Shown: positions 7,567 to 14,903, counted from the stretch's first letter. The stretch: 15,934 bases of DNA from Campylobacteraceae bacterium (GCA_027055635.1 JALUMZ010000031.1:1-15934); one strand, 5' to 3'. The notes: generated by a model from the sequence alone, not told the origin. Numbers and translations: made by a program.

Positions 7567-8444
7567 AAATAATCTCCTATTTTAGGTAAATATTCAAATT
7601 CATGCTCCACTATTTTTATGGCATTTCTATAGCATTTTACAGTTATAATATCGTCTCGTATGTCTATTATTTTACCCGGTTCAATATTTGATTGAGTGTT
7701 TTTCATCTCTTCTACTTTCCAAATCTTAATATCACTATTTTTATAATTGATATGTGCACCTACATAAGGCTTGCTTAAGCCCCTTACTAAATTATATATA
7801 CTGTTGCTGCTCATTCTAAAATCTATTTGACCATCTTTTTTTGATCTTTTTCTCCATGAATTTGTTTTTTGTTGATTCTGTTTTTGTGTGTTGTAGGTTC
7901 CGTTTTGTAGCTTAGGTAAAAAATCTTCTATCTGCATTAAAGCAATTTTTTCTATTTTGCCATATAGACTAGAGGCATCATCTGAATATAAAATATCAAA
8001 CTCTTTTTGAGAGAGTATATCTCCATTATCCATCCCCTCTTTTAAAAAGAAAAAAGTTGAAGCACTCTTTTTTAGACCAAGAACTAAACTCCATATGATA
8101 GGATGCCGCCCCCTGTTTTGAGGTAATTTTGTTGGATGAAAGCCTACAACACCCATAGAAGGCAAATTTAAAAGGTCTTTTTTTATTAAAAATGACCATC
8201 CAAAACAAAATATAATATCTGGCTTTAAAACACTTATCCAATCCACACTTTTTTTTGAGTTTATATCATCAACATAGAGTAAAGGTATAGCATATTCTTT
8301 ACATGTTGGTGACAAATTTGCAAAATCTGAATTGATTGAAGAAGTTTTTTTGGTGCATACTCCAACTATATCTGCTTTTAAATCTATAAGTTTTTTTAAT
8401 GTTTTTAATGAAAATTGAACTGTACCAACAAAAACTATTTTCAT
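7563..8444 (-). CDS. Formyltransferase-fold protein (sugar N-formyltransferase-like, active-site Asn replaced)
   Basis: The 293-residue protein has an N-terminal 10-formyl-tetrahydrofolate transferase-like domain (about 1-190) and a C-terminal domain resembling the methionyl-tRNA formyltransferase C-terminus (NSIYNLVRGLSKPYVGAHI, about 215-233). It is not expected to be the housekeeping tRNA enzyme, because of its location and divergence. The catalytic Asn-x-His is normally followed by a distant Asp. Here the histidine is H103 in GVVGFHPTKLP and the Asp is D142 in DNGDI (139-143), but glycine (G101) sits where Asn is expected. The ATG at 8444 is preferred to one at 8459: it follows GGGAGAAAAG and makes the 4 bp ATGA overlap common in this operon. 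N-formylation of an amino sugar exposed by the neighbouring PIG-L enzyme is the leading hypothesis. Confidence 0.7.
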   Translation of the reverse strand: MKIVFVGTVQFSLKTLKKLIDLKADIVGVCTKKTSSINSDFANLSPTCKEYAIPLLYVDDINSKKSVDWISVLKPDIIFCFGWSFLIKKDLLNLPSMGVVGFHPTKLPQNRGRHPIIWSLVLGLKKSASTFFFLKEGMDNGDILSQKEFDILYSDDASSLYGKIEKIALMQIEDFLPKLQNGTYNTQKQNQQKTNSWRKRSKKDGQIDFRMSSNSIYNLVRGLSKPYVGAHINYKNSDIKIWKVEEMKNTQSNIEPGKIIDIRDDIITVKCYRNAIKIVEHEFEYLPKIGDYL

Positions 8445-9115
8445 CTTTTCTCCCACCATAAATAAAATTTTTTATCTTTGCAATTTAAGCCGAGTATGTT
8501 ATTTTTATGCTGTCTGTAGTAACTTATAATACTATTAGTGAAAATTGCCTTCGCCCCTTTTTTTAAATAGTGTTTAAAAAAAAACCAATCAACGGCAATT
8601 ATATCTTTTGGAAATACTATTTTTTCTATTTTTTCTATTTTTATAGCCGTATTGGTCATGCCAAAAATATTTTTATCTTTTATAAATTTAAAATCAATTA
8701 TGGTATTATTTTTAACTCTGTTTGATATGTAGTTACTGCAAAGAATTTCACCATTATTACATAGCGACAAATCATTGACAACTATGTCATGATGGCTTAA
8801 AAGCTCTACAGTTTTTTCTACTCTGTTTTTAGAAAAATAGTCATCACTATCACCAAAAACTAAAATATCATAACCATTATCTATGACATAGTTTATGCCA
8901 AACTCTCTATTTTTTGCAGGAGTATTTGAGTAGATAAGCTCTTTTATGTTTAGATTTGGGTATCTGTTTGAAATTTTATCAAAATCTTTAAATCCATCAT
9001 TAACGACAACAGTATCAAACTCTTTATATGTCTGATTTTTTAAAGAGATAAAAAACTCATCTAAAAAATGCTCTGACATAGGGTATATTGTTGTTAAAAA
9101 AGCTACTTTTTTCAC
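8441..9115 (-). CDS. Family 2 (GT-A) glycosyltransferase
   Basis: The 224-residue protein begins with KKVAFLTTIYPMSEHFLDE, has VVVNDG (37-41), an APAKNR-like segment TPAKNREFG (65-73) and the metal-binding FGDSDD (87-92), which plays the role of the DxD motif. It is short for a GT2 enzyme and has no membrane segment. It should transfer a sugar from a nucleotide donor in the cytoplasm; donor and acceptor are unknown. The start is GTG at 9115 in a GTGA overlap with the preceding stop. The coding strand has nine T in a row at 8584-8576 (codons for FFF), where slippage would shift the frame. This gene and the next two look especially rich in A/T runs compared with legB and legC, a qualitative impression. 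Confidence 0.75.
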   Translation of the reverse strand: MKKVAFLTTIYPMSEHFLDEFFISLKNQTYKEFDTVVVNDGFKDFDKISNRYPNLNIKELIYSNTPAKNREFGINYVIDNGYDILVFGDSDDYFSKNRVEKTVELLSHHDIVVNDLSLCNNGEILCSNYISNRVKNNTIIDFKFIKDKNIFGMTNTAIKIEKIEKIVFPKDIIAVDWFFFKHYLKKGAKAIFTNSIISYYRQHKNNILGLNCKDKKFYLWWEKR

Positions 9116-9681
9116 TTTTTTACACTTCCTGCTTTTGTAAATCCATCAACTTTTATATACTCTTTTGAAACCGCACCACTACCAAAAAAGCTCTCTTGTA
9201 AAACCTCAGCCCCTCCATTAATGATAGCCCCTGTTGATATATGCGTATGTTTATGAATGATAGCGTCATGCTCTATAAGTGCTTTGGAGTTTATGATGCA
9301 GTTTTCTTCTATGGTGGCATTTGCATTTATAAGTGCATGGTGCATTATGACAGATCCCTTTTTGATGATAGCGTGTTTTGATACATATGCTAAAGGAGAG
9401 ATGATAGTAGCTATTTTTGCGTTATAATCTTCTAGAAGCTTATAAATTTCCACTCTTTTTTTAGCTGTTTTTATTTGACCTATAGAAATAAGAAAATAGT
9501 AATCTTTTTTCACTAATTCTTCTATGTATTTATCATCTTTATTGATAATGGGATAACCCAAGAGTGAGCCATTTTTGAATGGATCTAGTATGCCTATTAT
9601 TTCATATTCATTAGTCTGTTCTATAACATCTATACAAGATTTACAGTGACCACCACCTCCGATGAGGATTATCTTTTTCAT
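9112..9681 (-). CDS. NeuD/PglD-family sugar acyltransferase
   Basis: The 189-residue protein has the NeuD/PglD/VioB layout. An N-terminal sugar-nucleotide-binding Rossmann-like part starts KKIILIGGGGH (2-12), and a left-handed beta-helix of hexapeptide repeats covers about 95-180. H138-D139 in ALIEHDAIIHKHTHISTGA matches the histidine used as base by PglD. Such enzymes acetylate the C4 amine of nucleotide-linked 4-amino sugars. Its place directly after legC (ATGA overlap at 9678-9681), whose product would be that amine, makes it a good candidate for the LegH step. The RimL-type GNAT at the end of the operon is the competing candidate. O-acetylation, as in sialic acid NeuD proteins, is also possible. 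Confidence 0.8.
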   Translation of the reverse strand: MKKIILIGGGGHCKSCIDVIEQTNEYEIIGILDPFKNGSLLGYPIINKDDKYIEELVKKDYYFLISIGQIKTAKKRVEIYKLLEDYNAKIATIISPLAYVSKHAIIKKGSVIMHHALINANATIEENCIINSKALIEHDAIIHKHTHISTGAIINGGAEVLQESFFGSGAVSKEYIKVDGFTKAGSVKK

Positions 9682-10817
9682 ACTCTCTCTCCGCTAGGAA
9701 TATTCAATGCCTTATCATAAAATTCTAAAGTATTTGTCATATCTTCATATTGGCAATCTTTATAGATGTCAAGAGTGTGAAGTGGTTTCCATACGGGCCG
9801 TGCCATTATATCCTCTTTGATACAAGTTTCTAGAAACTCTTTTTTCTCTTTTTCATTTTTTAGCATAATAGTATTTAGCCAATAGTTTGATACAGAATTT
9901 TTTGGTGCATTTAGGAGGTCTATATCTCTATTTGCAAAAAACTCTTTATATTTTAAAAATATCTCTCTTTTATTTTTTAAAATTTCATCAATTCTCTCAA
10001 GTCCTGCCAAAACCAAAGCCGCATTTATGTTTGGCATACGGTAGTTGAAGCCTATCTCGTCATGCTCATACTCATATGGATGGTCTATTTTTGCTGTTGT
10101 AGTTAAGTGCTTTAATCTCTTTGCCAAGATTTGATCATCGGTGATAATAACTCCACCACCGCCGGCCGTGATAGTTTTATTGCCATTGAAGCTGATGATT
10201 CCTGCCTTACCAAATCTTCCTGTGTGTCTTTTTTTATAGAAACTTCCGAGAGATTCTGCCGCATCTTCTATAAGTGCTATATGGTACTTATCGCAGATAT
10301 TTTTGATTTTATCTATCTCACAAGGGTGTCCAAAAGTGTGCATGGGAACACATGCTCTTATCGTTTTTCCGCTTTTTTTGTTTTTACAGGTTGAGTTTAT
10401 AACTTCACAGCTACTTTTCAAAAACTCTTCCAGTTTTTCTGCGCCCAATCCGTAAGTATCTCTATCGATATCTATAAATATAGGCTTGGCTCCACAGTAA
10501 CTTATAGCGTTGCTCGTAGCTATAAAACTAAGAGACTGAGTTATGACTTCATCACCTATTTTTACACCAATACTATGAAGTGCTACATGTAGAGCAGCAG
10601 TTCCATTTGTTGTAGCTATAGCAAAGGATGCTCCTGTGTAATTTTGTATCTCTTTTTCAAATCTATTTACATACCCACCTACACTTGATACAAAAGTGGA
10701 GTCTATGCAGTCATTTAGGTATTTTTTTTCATTTCCTAAAAATTTGGGAGCATGCAGGGGTATAAATACTTCATTTTTGTATAACTCTTTTACAAAAGAT
10801 GCAAACTCATCATACAT
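9678..10817 (-). CDS. legC: LegC-type aminotransferase
   Basis: LegC converts the 4-keto-6-deoxy-GlcNAc nucleotide made by LegB into the 4-amino sugar, using PLP and glutamate. The 379-residue protein is a DegT-family aminotransferase with the PLP lysine K214 in SFNGNKTITAGGGG (209-222), a sequence characteristic of the LegC branch. The cofactor-contacting D185 is in IEDAAESLGS (183-192), and NIPSGERV stands at the C-terminus. The start ATG at 10817 overlaps the end of legB by 8 bp. LegC rather than PseC is favoured by the FNGNKT motif and by the partner dehydratase being of the LegB type. Confidence 0.9.
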   Translation of the reverse strand: MYDEFASFVKELYKNEVFIPLHAPKFLGNEKKYLNDCIDSTFVSSVGGYVNRFEKEIQNYTGASFAIATTNGTAALHVALHSIGVKIGDEVITQSLSFIATSNAISYCGAKPIFIDIDRDTYGLGAEKLEEFLKSSCEVINSTCKNKKSGKTIRACVPMHTFGHPCEIDKIKNICDKYHIALIEDAAESLGSFYKKRHTGRFGKAGIISFNGNKTITAGGGGVIITDDQILAKRLKHLTTTAKIDHPYEYEHDEIGFNYRMPNINAALVLAGLERIDEILKNKREIFLKYKEFFANRDIDLLNAPKNSVSNYWLNTIMLKNEKEKKEFLETCIKEDIMARPVWKPLHTLDIYKDCQYEDMTNTLEFYDKALNIPSGERV

Positions 10818-11802
10818 TATAAATATCTACTTTATATTTTTTTAGATTTTCCTCTTTTTTGAACCACTCTATCGTCTTTTTTAGTCCATCTTTTAAAGAT
10901 AGAGATGGTTTAAAGCCTGTTAGATTTTCTATTTTGGTATTATCGCACCAGAGTCTTTGGACTTCTGATTTTTTTGGTCTTTTTCTCTGCTTTTCGCTGA
11001 TAAACTTTATATCACTATTCATTAACTTTTTGATCAACTCTAGTGTATCACTTATGCTTATTTCATAGTTTGAGCCTATGTTTACTATTTCACCTATGGC
11101 TTCATCACATTTCGCAAGCTCTATAAAGCCTCTACATGTATCTTTGACATAGTTAAAATCTCTTGTGGGGGTTATGTCGCCTAGCTTTATCTCTTTTTTG
11201 CCACTTGCGATTTGGGTTATGATTGTCGGTATGACAGCACGGGCAGATTGTCTTGGTCCGTATGTGTTGAAAGGGCGAGCTATTGTTAATGGTAGATTAA
11301 AAGCATTGTGAAAACTCATAGCCAGCATATCAGCACCGATTTTACTTGCACTATATGGTGATTGAGGTTGCAAGGGATGTTTTTCATCTATGGGTACATA
11401 AAGAGCAGAACCATATACTTCGCTTGTTGAGGTGTGTATAACTCTTTTTATTTTGTTATCTAAGGCCGCTTGGCAGATATTTAGAGTGCCTTTGATATTG
11501 GTGTCTATATAACTATCGGGTGCTACATAAGAGTAGGGTATAGCGATAAGAGCTGCTAGGTGAAAGATGATATCTATATCTTTAGTGATATGTTTGCAGT
11601 AGTGGGGATCTCTAATATCGCCATTTAGTATCTCTATATCACTTAGGCAATCAGTATCTTCGAGCCAACCCCAAAAGTTAAAAGAGTTGTATTGAGACAA
11701 GGCTTTTATATTTGCCCCTTCGTTATATAGCATTTCAGTTAGATGTGAGCCTATAAATCCATCAGCTCCCGTAACCAAGATATTTTTATTTTTCAAATCC
11801 AT
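10810..11802 (-). CDS. legB: NDP-GlcNAc 4,6-dehydratase LegB (extended SDR)
   Basis: This first gene of the operon encodes a 330-residue extended short-chain dehydrogenase/reductase. The NAD-binding motif is TGADGFIGSH (11-20). The active-site residues are HTSTSEVYG (123-131) and the Y150-x3-K154 pair in SPYSASK, with RPFNTYGPRQ further on. This is the LegB type, not PseB, whose glycine motif differs. It should convert GDP- or UDP-GlcNAc to the 4-keto-6-deoxy intermediate; PtmE in the operon favours the GDP-linked version. A TTG at 11808 would extend the frame by two residues. The ATG at 11802 lies six bases after AGGA and is preferred. The gene is divergent from the methyltransferase gene, with about 80 bases between them. 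Confidence 0.9.
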   Translation of the reverse strand: MDLKNKNILVTGADGFIGSHLTEMLYNEGANIKALSQYNSFNFWGWLEDTDCLSDIEILNGDIRDPHYCKHITKDIDIIFHLAALIAIPYSYVAPDSYIDTNIKGTLNICQAALDNKIKRVIHTSTSEVYGSALYVPIDEKHPLQPQSPYSASKIGADMLAMSFHNAFNLPLTIARPFNTYGPRQSARAVIPTIITQIASGKKEIKLGDITPTRDFNYVKDTCRGFIELAKCDEAIGEIVNIGSNYEISISDTLELIKKLMNSDIKFISEKQRKRPKKSEVQRLWCDNTKIENLTGFKPSLSLKDGLKKTIEWFKKEENLKKYKVDIYNV

Positions 11803-11808
11803 AGTCAA

Positions 11809-11829
11809 TCCTATCGTGTTTATAGAAAG
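11809..11829 (-). promoter_or_regulatory. Candidate promoter and RBS region of the legB operon
   Basis: On the minus strand TATAAA (11824-11819), preceded by a T-rich stretch, is the best -10 candidate before legB, and AGGA at 11812-11809 is the ribosome binding site. The implied leader would be only about ten bases, so the true start of transcription could lie further upstream, for example from the weaker TACAAA nearby. No clear -35 is seen, which is usual in Campylobacterota. Confidence 0.3.
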
Positions 11830-11872
11830 ATTTTGTACTTAGTAAAGCAATTTTAATTCCTTTTGAAATTGT

Positions 11873-11880
11873 GGTACAAT
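11873..11880 (+). promoter_or_regulatory. Extended -10 promoter of the methyltransferase gene (possibly leaderless)
   Basis: TGGTACAAT, whose last eight bases form this entry, matches the Campylobacterota extended -10 pattern TGnTAnAAT. It is preceded by T-rich sequence at 11851-11864. Transcription would begin about 6-7 bases after the final T, at or next to the ATG at 11886. No Shine-Dalgarno lies in front of that ATG, so the mRNA may be leaderless. Confidence 0.55.
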
Positions 11881-11885
11881 TTGAT

Positions 11886-12464
11886 ATGTCAATAAACAAT
11901 GAAAATTTTTATCTAAAAGCTTATAAAAAGTATGGCTTAAGCGCAGAAGGGGTGAATTGGAACTCTAGGGAGTCTCAAGAAATTCGCTTTGAGGTTATCA
12001 CTGAAATTTTAGGAAAAGATATAGCAAAGAGTGAGATTGTAGATGCAGGGTGTGGATTTGGGGAGTTGTATGCTTATTGGGCGGATAGAGGTGTCTGTCC
12101 AAAGAGGTATGTTGGGTTGGATTGTGTCCAAAACTCTATTGATGTGGCAAAGAAGAGGTTTACAGATTTGAGCTTTACATGTAGAGATATTTTGAGTGAT
12201 GAGTTGCCTTTGGCAGATTGGTATGTGGCAAGCGGTAGTTTAAATATACTCTCTTCTTTTGATACTTGGCTCTTTTTGGAGAAGATATTGGAAAACTCTA
12301 AAAAGGGTATAGTTTTCAATATCTTACAAGGCTATGTGAAGAGTAACAATTTTAACTATAAGAGTAAAGATGATATCAAAGATTTTATGAAGCAAAAGGG
12401 TTTGGAGTATTTTATAGTTGATGGATACCTGAAAAATGATATGACGGTAAAAGTGGTAAAATAA
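11886..12464 (+). CDS. Class I SAM-dependent methyltransferase
   Basis: The 192-residue protein has methyltransferase motif I IVDAGCGFGELYAYW (51-65), an acidic residue at the end of the second strand (YVGLDC, about 74-79), and ADWYVASGSLNIL around motif IV. An N-terminal FYLKAYKKYG and GVNWNSRESQEIRFE precede it. The substrate is not evident. It is transcribed away from the legionaminate operon and converges on dcd, so it may be unrelated to glycosylation or may modify a locus product. A GTG at 11871 could extend the frame by five residues, but that GTG lies inside the likely -10 element, so the ATG at 11886 is chosen. Confidence 0.75.
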   Translation: MSINNENFYLKAYKKYGLSAEGVNWNSRESQEIRFEVITEILGKDIAKSEIVDAGCGFGELYAYWADRGVCPKRYVGLDCVQNSIDVAKKRFTDLSFTCRDILSDELPLADWYVASGSLNILSSFDTWLFLEKILENSKKGIVFNILQGYVKSNNFNYKSKDDIKDFMKQKGLEYFIVDGYLKNDMTVKVVK

Positions 12465-12475
12465 AAATACCACTT
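12451..12475. terminator. Bidirectional hairpin terminator between the methyltransferase gene and dcd
   Basis: AAGTGGTA (12451-12458) pairs perfectly with TACCACTT (12468-12475) around a nine-base A-rich loop. A run of T follows on the plus strand (12477-12480) and a shorter one on the minus strand. The convergent genes end within it: the methyltransferase TAA is in the loop and the dcd TAA is at the edge of the right arm. With eight base pairs it is a modest terminator. Confidence 0.55.
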
Positions 12476-13034
12476 ATTTTAAAATTCTAGGGAGAGTAAT
12501 GCCTTGCTGTCCCTGGTATTTTCCTTTTTTGTCTTTGTAGGTTGTTTTGCATTGTTCGTCGCCCTCTAAGAATAGCACTTGCGCTATCCCTTCATTTGCG
12601 TAGATTTTGGCAGGAAGTGGCGTTGTGTTGCTTATCTCTATGGTTATATGTCCTTCAAATTCTGGCTCAAACGGAGTAACATTTACGATGATCCCACATC
12701 TTGCGTATGTACTTTTTCCTAAGCAAATTGCCAAGACATTTTTTGGAATTTTGAAGTACTCGACAGTTCTAGCTAGTGCAAAAGAGTTTGGCGGAACTAT
12801 ACATATATCACCTACAAAGTCAACTATATTTTTGTCATCAAAATTTTTTGGGTCCACTACGGTAGAGCTGACATTTGTAAATATTTTAAATTCATTTCCA
12901 ACTCTTATGTCATACCCATAACTGCTAACACCATAGCTTACTACATCTGTTCCTATTTGCTCATCACAAAACGGCTCTATCATCCCCTCTTTCAGTGATT
13001 TTTCTCTTATCCAGCTATCGGCTTTTAAACCCAT
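12474..13034 (-). CDS. dcd: dCTP deaminase
   Basis: Dcd deaminates dCTP to dUTP, feeding dTMP synthesis. The 186-residue protein matches the slightly long form found in Campylobacter and Helicobacter. It shows SSYGYDIRVG (37-46), the substrate-binding GKSTYARCGI (106-115), and the catalytic region PFEPEFEGHITIEISN (121-136), with E133 as the likely catalytic glutamate and R112 nearby. GQQGITLPR (175-183) ends the active-site lid. The start ATG at 13034 follows TAAGGA with seven bases of spacing. It is divergent from accB, and their promoters interlock. In C. jejuni dcd likewise separates accBC from the flagellin glycosylation genes. Confidence 0.95.
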   Translation of the reverse strand: MGLKADSWIREKSLKEGMIEPFCDEQIGTDVVSYGVSSYGYDIRVGNEFKIFTNVSSTVVDPKNFDDKNIVDFVGDICIVPPNSFALARTVEYFKIPKNVLAICLGKSTYARCGIIVNVTPFEPEFEGHITIEISNTTPLPAKIYANEGIAQVLFLEGDEQCKTTYKDKKGKYQGQQGITLPRILK

Positions 13035-13058
13035 TTTAAGTCCTTATCATTAAATATA

Positions 13059-13067
13059 TGGTATTAT
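13059..13067 (+). promoter_or_regulatory. Extended -10 promoter of accB-accC
   Basis: TGGTATTAT fits the extended -10 form TGnTAnnAT. Transcription would start near 13074, giving a leader of about 30 bases that carries the strong ribosome binding site TTTAGGAG (13091-13098) ahead of the accB ATG at 13105. It shares five bases with the opposite-strand dcd -10. Confidence 0.6.
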
Positions 13068-13071
13068 AGCA
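13063..13071 (-). promoter_or_regulatory. Extended -10 promoter of dcd
   Basis: The minus strand reads TGCTATAAT, an exact match to the extended -10 consensus TGnTATAAT. The predicted start near 13056 leaves a leader of about 22 bases containing TAAGGA before the dcd ATG. The element overlaps the accB -10 on the other strand. Confidence 0.65.
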
Positions 13072-13104
13072 AAACTTATATACGATAAAATTTAGGAGAG
13101 AGGG

Positions 13105-13563
13105 ATGAATAAACAAGAAATTAGAGATTTGATACGCCTTTTTGATAAGAGTGGAGTTACAAAGTTAAAGATAAAAGATGGAGAATTTTCAATAGAGCTA
13201 CAAAAAGGACTAGAGAGTGCTCCAAGTGCAGTATCGGCACCAGTTCAAAGCGTAGCTGCCCCAAATATTGTGTCAGAAGTTTCTCAAGTTTCTGATGCAA
13301 ACAAAGAAGAAAAGAGTGATGATGCTCTCTCTATCAAATCCCCCATGGTAGGCACTTTTTATATAGCTCCTAGCCCAGGGAGTGAACCTTTTGTAAAAGC
13401 AGGTGATGTTGTAAGAAAAGGGCAGACTATCGCTATCATAGAAGCTATGAAAATCATGAATGAGATAGAGGCTGAATTTGACTGCCGAATAGTAACTATG
13501 CTTGCAGAAGATGGAGAGCCTGTAGAGTTTGGTATGCCACTATTTGGTGTGGAGAAGGTCTGA
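13105..13563 (+). CDS. accB: Biotin carboxyl carrier protein of acetyl-CoA carboxylase
   Basis: AccB carries the biotin that shuttles CO2 between biotin carboxylase and carboxyltransferase in the first step of fatty acid synthesis. The 152-residue protein has an N-terminal helix-rich part (1-35), a linker rich in Ala, Ser, Pro and Val (38-75), and a C-terminal biotinyl domain (77-152). That domain contains SPMVGTFY (79-86) and the biotinylation motif EAMKIMNEIE (113-122) with K116 as acceptor. The usual AMKM is AMKI here, a conservative change. The start has a strong ribosome binding site. The TGA overlaps the accC ATG by one base (TGATG at 13561-13565), so the subunits are translationally coupled. 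Confidence 0.95.
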   Translation: MNKQEIRDLIRLFDKSGVTKLKIKDGEFSIELQKGLESAPSAVSAPVQSVAAPNIVSEVSQVSDANKEEKSDDALSIKSPMVGTFYIAPSPGSEPFVKAGDVVRKGQTIAIIEAMKIMNEIEAEFDCRIVTMLAEDGEPVEFGMPLFGVEKV

Positions 13564-14897
13564 TGTCCGAGATTCATAAAATTCTCGTTGCAAACAGGGG
13601 TGAAATAGCCCTAAGAGCTATTAGAACTATAAAAGAGATGGGAAAACAGGCGATTGCTGTCTATTCAACCGCAGATAAGGATGCCCTATATTTGCAATAT
13701 GCAGATGCTAGTATCTGTGTAGGCGGAGATAAGTCGAATGAGAGTTATCTAAATGTGCCAGCCATCATCAGTGCAGCTGAGATAAGTGGTTGTGATGCTG
13801 TTTTTCCGGGCTATGGATTTTTAAGTGAAAATCAGGATTTTGTTGAGATTTGTAAAATTCACGGGCTAAAATTTATAGGTCCTAGTGTGGATTCTATGGT
13901 TTTGATGAGCGATAAATCAAAAGCAAAAGAGGTGATGAAAAAAGCTGGAGTTCCTGTCATAGAAGGTAGTCAAGGGGCTCTTAAAGATATAGATGAAGCA
14001 AAAGAACTTGCCCAAAAGATAGGATACCCAGTTATCGTAAAAGCCAGCGCAGGTGGCGGTGGTAGAGGTATGCGTGTTGTTGAAAAAGAGGAAGATTTAG
14101 AGATAGCATATCTTTCGGCACAAAGTGAGAGTGAAAGTGCATTTGGTGATGGAACTCTATATATGGAGAAATTTATCAAAGATCCCCGTCATATTGAAGT
14201 GCAAATCATAGGTGATACTTTTGGCAATGCCATACATATAGGCGAGAGAGATTGTTCCTTGCAAAGACGACATCAAAAGCTCATAGAGGAGTCACCTGCT
14301 GAAATTTTAGATGAGGAGACAAGAGAGAAACTTCACGAAGTAGCAGTAAAGGCAGTCAAATATATAGGTTATGAAAATGCCGGAACTTTTGAATTTTTAC
14401 TTGATAGTGATAAAAACTTTTATTTTATGGAGATGAATACCAGACTCCAAGTAGAGCACTGTGTTAGCGAGATGGTTAGTGGAATAGACATAATAGAGTG
14501 GATGATAAGGGTTGCACAAGATGAAAAATTGCCAAGCCAAGAAGAGATAAAATTAAATGGTCACTCTATAGAGTGTAGAATTACGGCAGAAGATCCAATA
14601 AAATTTATACCAAGTCCCGGAAAAGTGACTAAATACATAGCACCGGGAGGAAGAAATGTAAGGGTGGATTCGCATCTGTATCAAAATTATGTTATACCTA
14701 GTTGTTATGATTCTATGATAGGAAAGCTTATCGTTTGGGGAGAAGATAGAAGCAGGGCAATAGCAAAAATGAGAGAGGCACTAAGCGAACTTCAAATAGA
14801 AGGTATCGCTACTGTTCGTGATTTTCATCTTAAAATGATGGAGAACAAAGATTTTATAAATAATAACTTTGATACAAATTATCTCTCAAGATATTAA
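13563..14897 (+). CDS. accC: Biotin carboxylase subunit of acetyl-CoA carboxylase
   Basis: AccC uses ATP and bicarbonate to carboxylate the biotin on AccB. The 444-residue length is normal. Motifs in order are the N-terminal ILVANRGEIALRAIR (7-21), FPGYGFLSEN (81-90), the ATP-grasp glycine loop KASAGGGGRGMR (160-171), IGERDCSLQRRHQKLIEESP (226-245) and the metal- and bicarbonate-site sequence FMEMNTRLQVEH (288-299). The C-terminal domain carries GHSIECRI and is complete. It is the second gene of the accBC operon and is followed by a strong hairpin. All expected catalytic segments are intact. Confidence 0.96.
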   Translation: MSEIHKILVANRGEIALRAIRTIKEMGKQAIAVYSTADKDALYLQYADASICVGGDKSNESYLNVPAIISAAEISGCDAVFPGYGFLSENQDFVEICKIHGLKFIGPSVDSMVLMSDKSKAKEVMKKAGVPVIEGSQGALKDIDEAKELAQKIGYPVIVKASAGGGGRGMRVVEKEEDLEIAYLSAQSESESAFGDGTLYMEKFIKDPRHIEVQIIGDTFGNAIHIGERDCSLQRRHQKLIEESPAEILDEETREKLHEVAVKAVKYIGYENAGTFEFLLDSDKNFYFMEMNTRLQVEHCVSEMVSGIDIIEWMIRVAQDEKLPSQEEIKLNGHSIECRITAEDPIKFIPSPGKVTKYIAPGGRNVRVDSHLYQNYVIPSCYDSMIGKLIVWGEDRSRAIAKMREALSELQIEGIATVRDFHLKMMENKDFINNNFDTNYLSRY

Positions 14898-14903
14898 GTA
14901 GTG

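Noticed and set aside
8445..8459. Upstream ATG for the formyltransferase-like gene at 8459
   Set aside because: The ATG at 8444 has a better ribosome binding site (GGGAG) and forms the ATGA overlap seen at several other junctions; family proteins begin at MKIVFVGT.
10810..11802. PseB (pseudaminic acid pathway) assignment for the dehydratase
   Set aside because: The glycine motif GADGFIGSH and the LegC-type partner with FNGNKT point to the legionaminate branch.
11803..11808. TTG start for legB at 11808
   Set aside because: It would leave no space after the AGGA; the ATG six bases later is correctly spaced.
12074..12319. Minus-strand open frame inside the methyltransferase gene
   Set aside because: It is entirely antisense to a coding sequence with clear SAM-binding motif I and has no recognisable domain.
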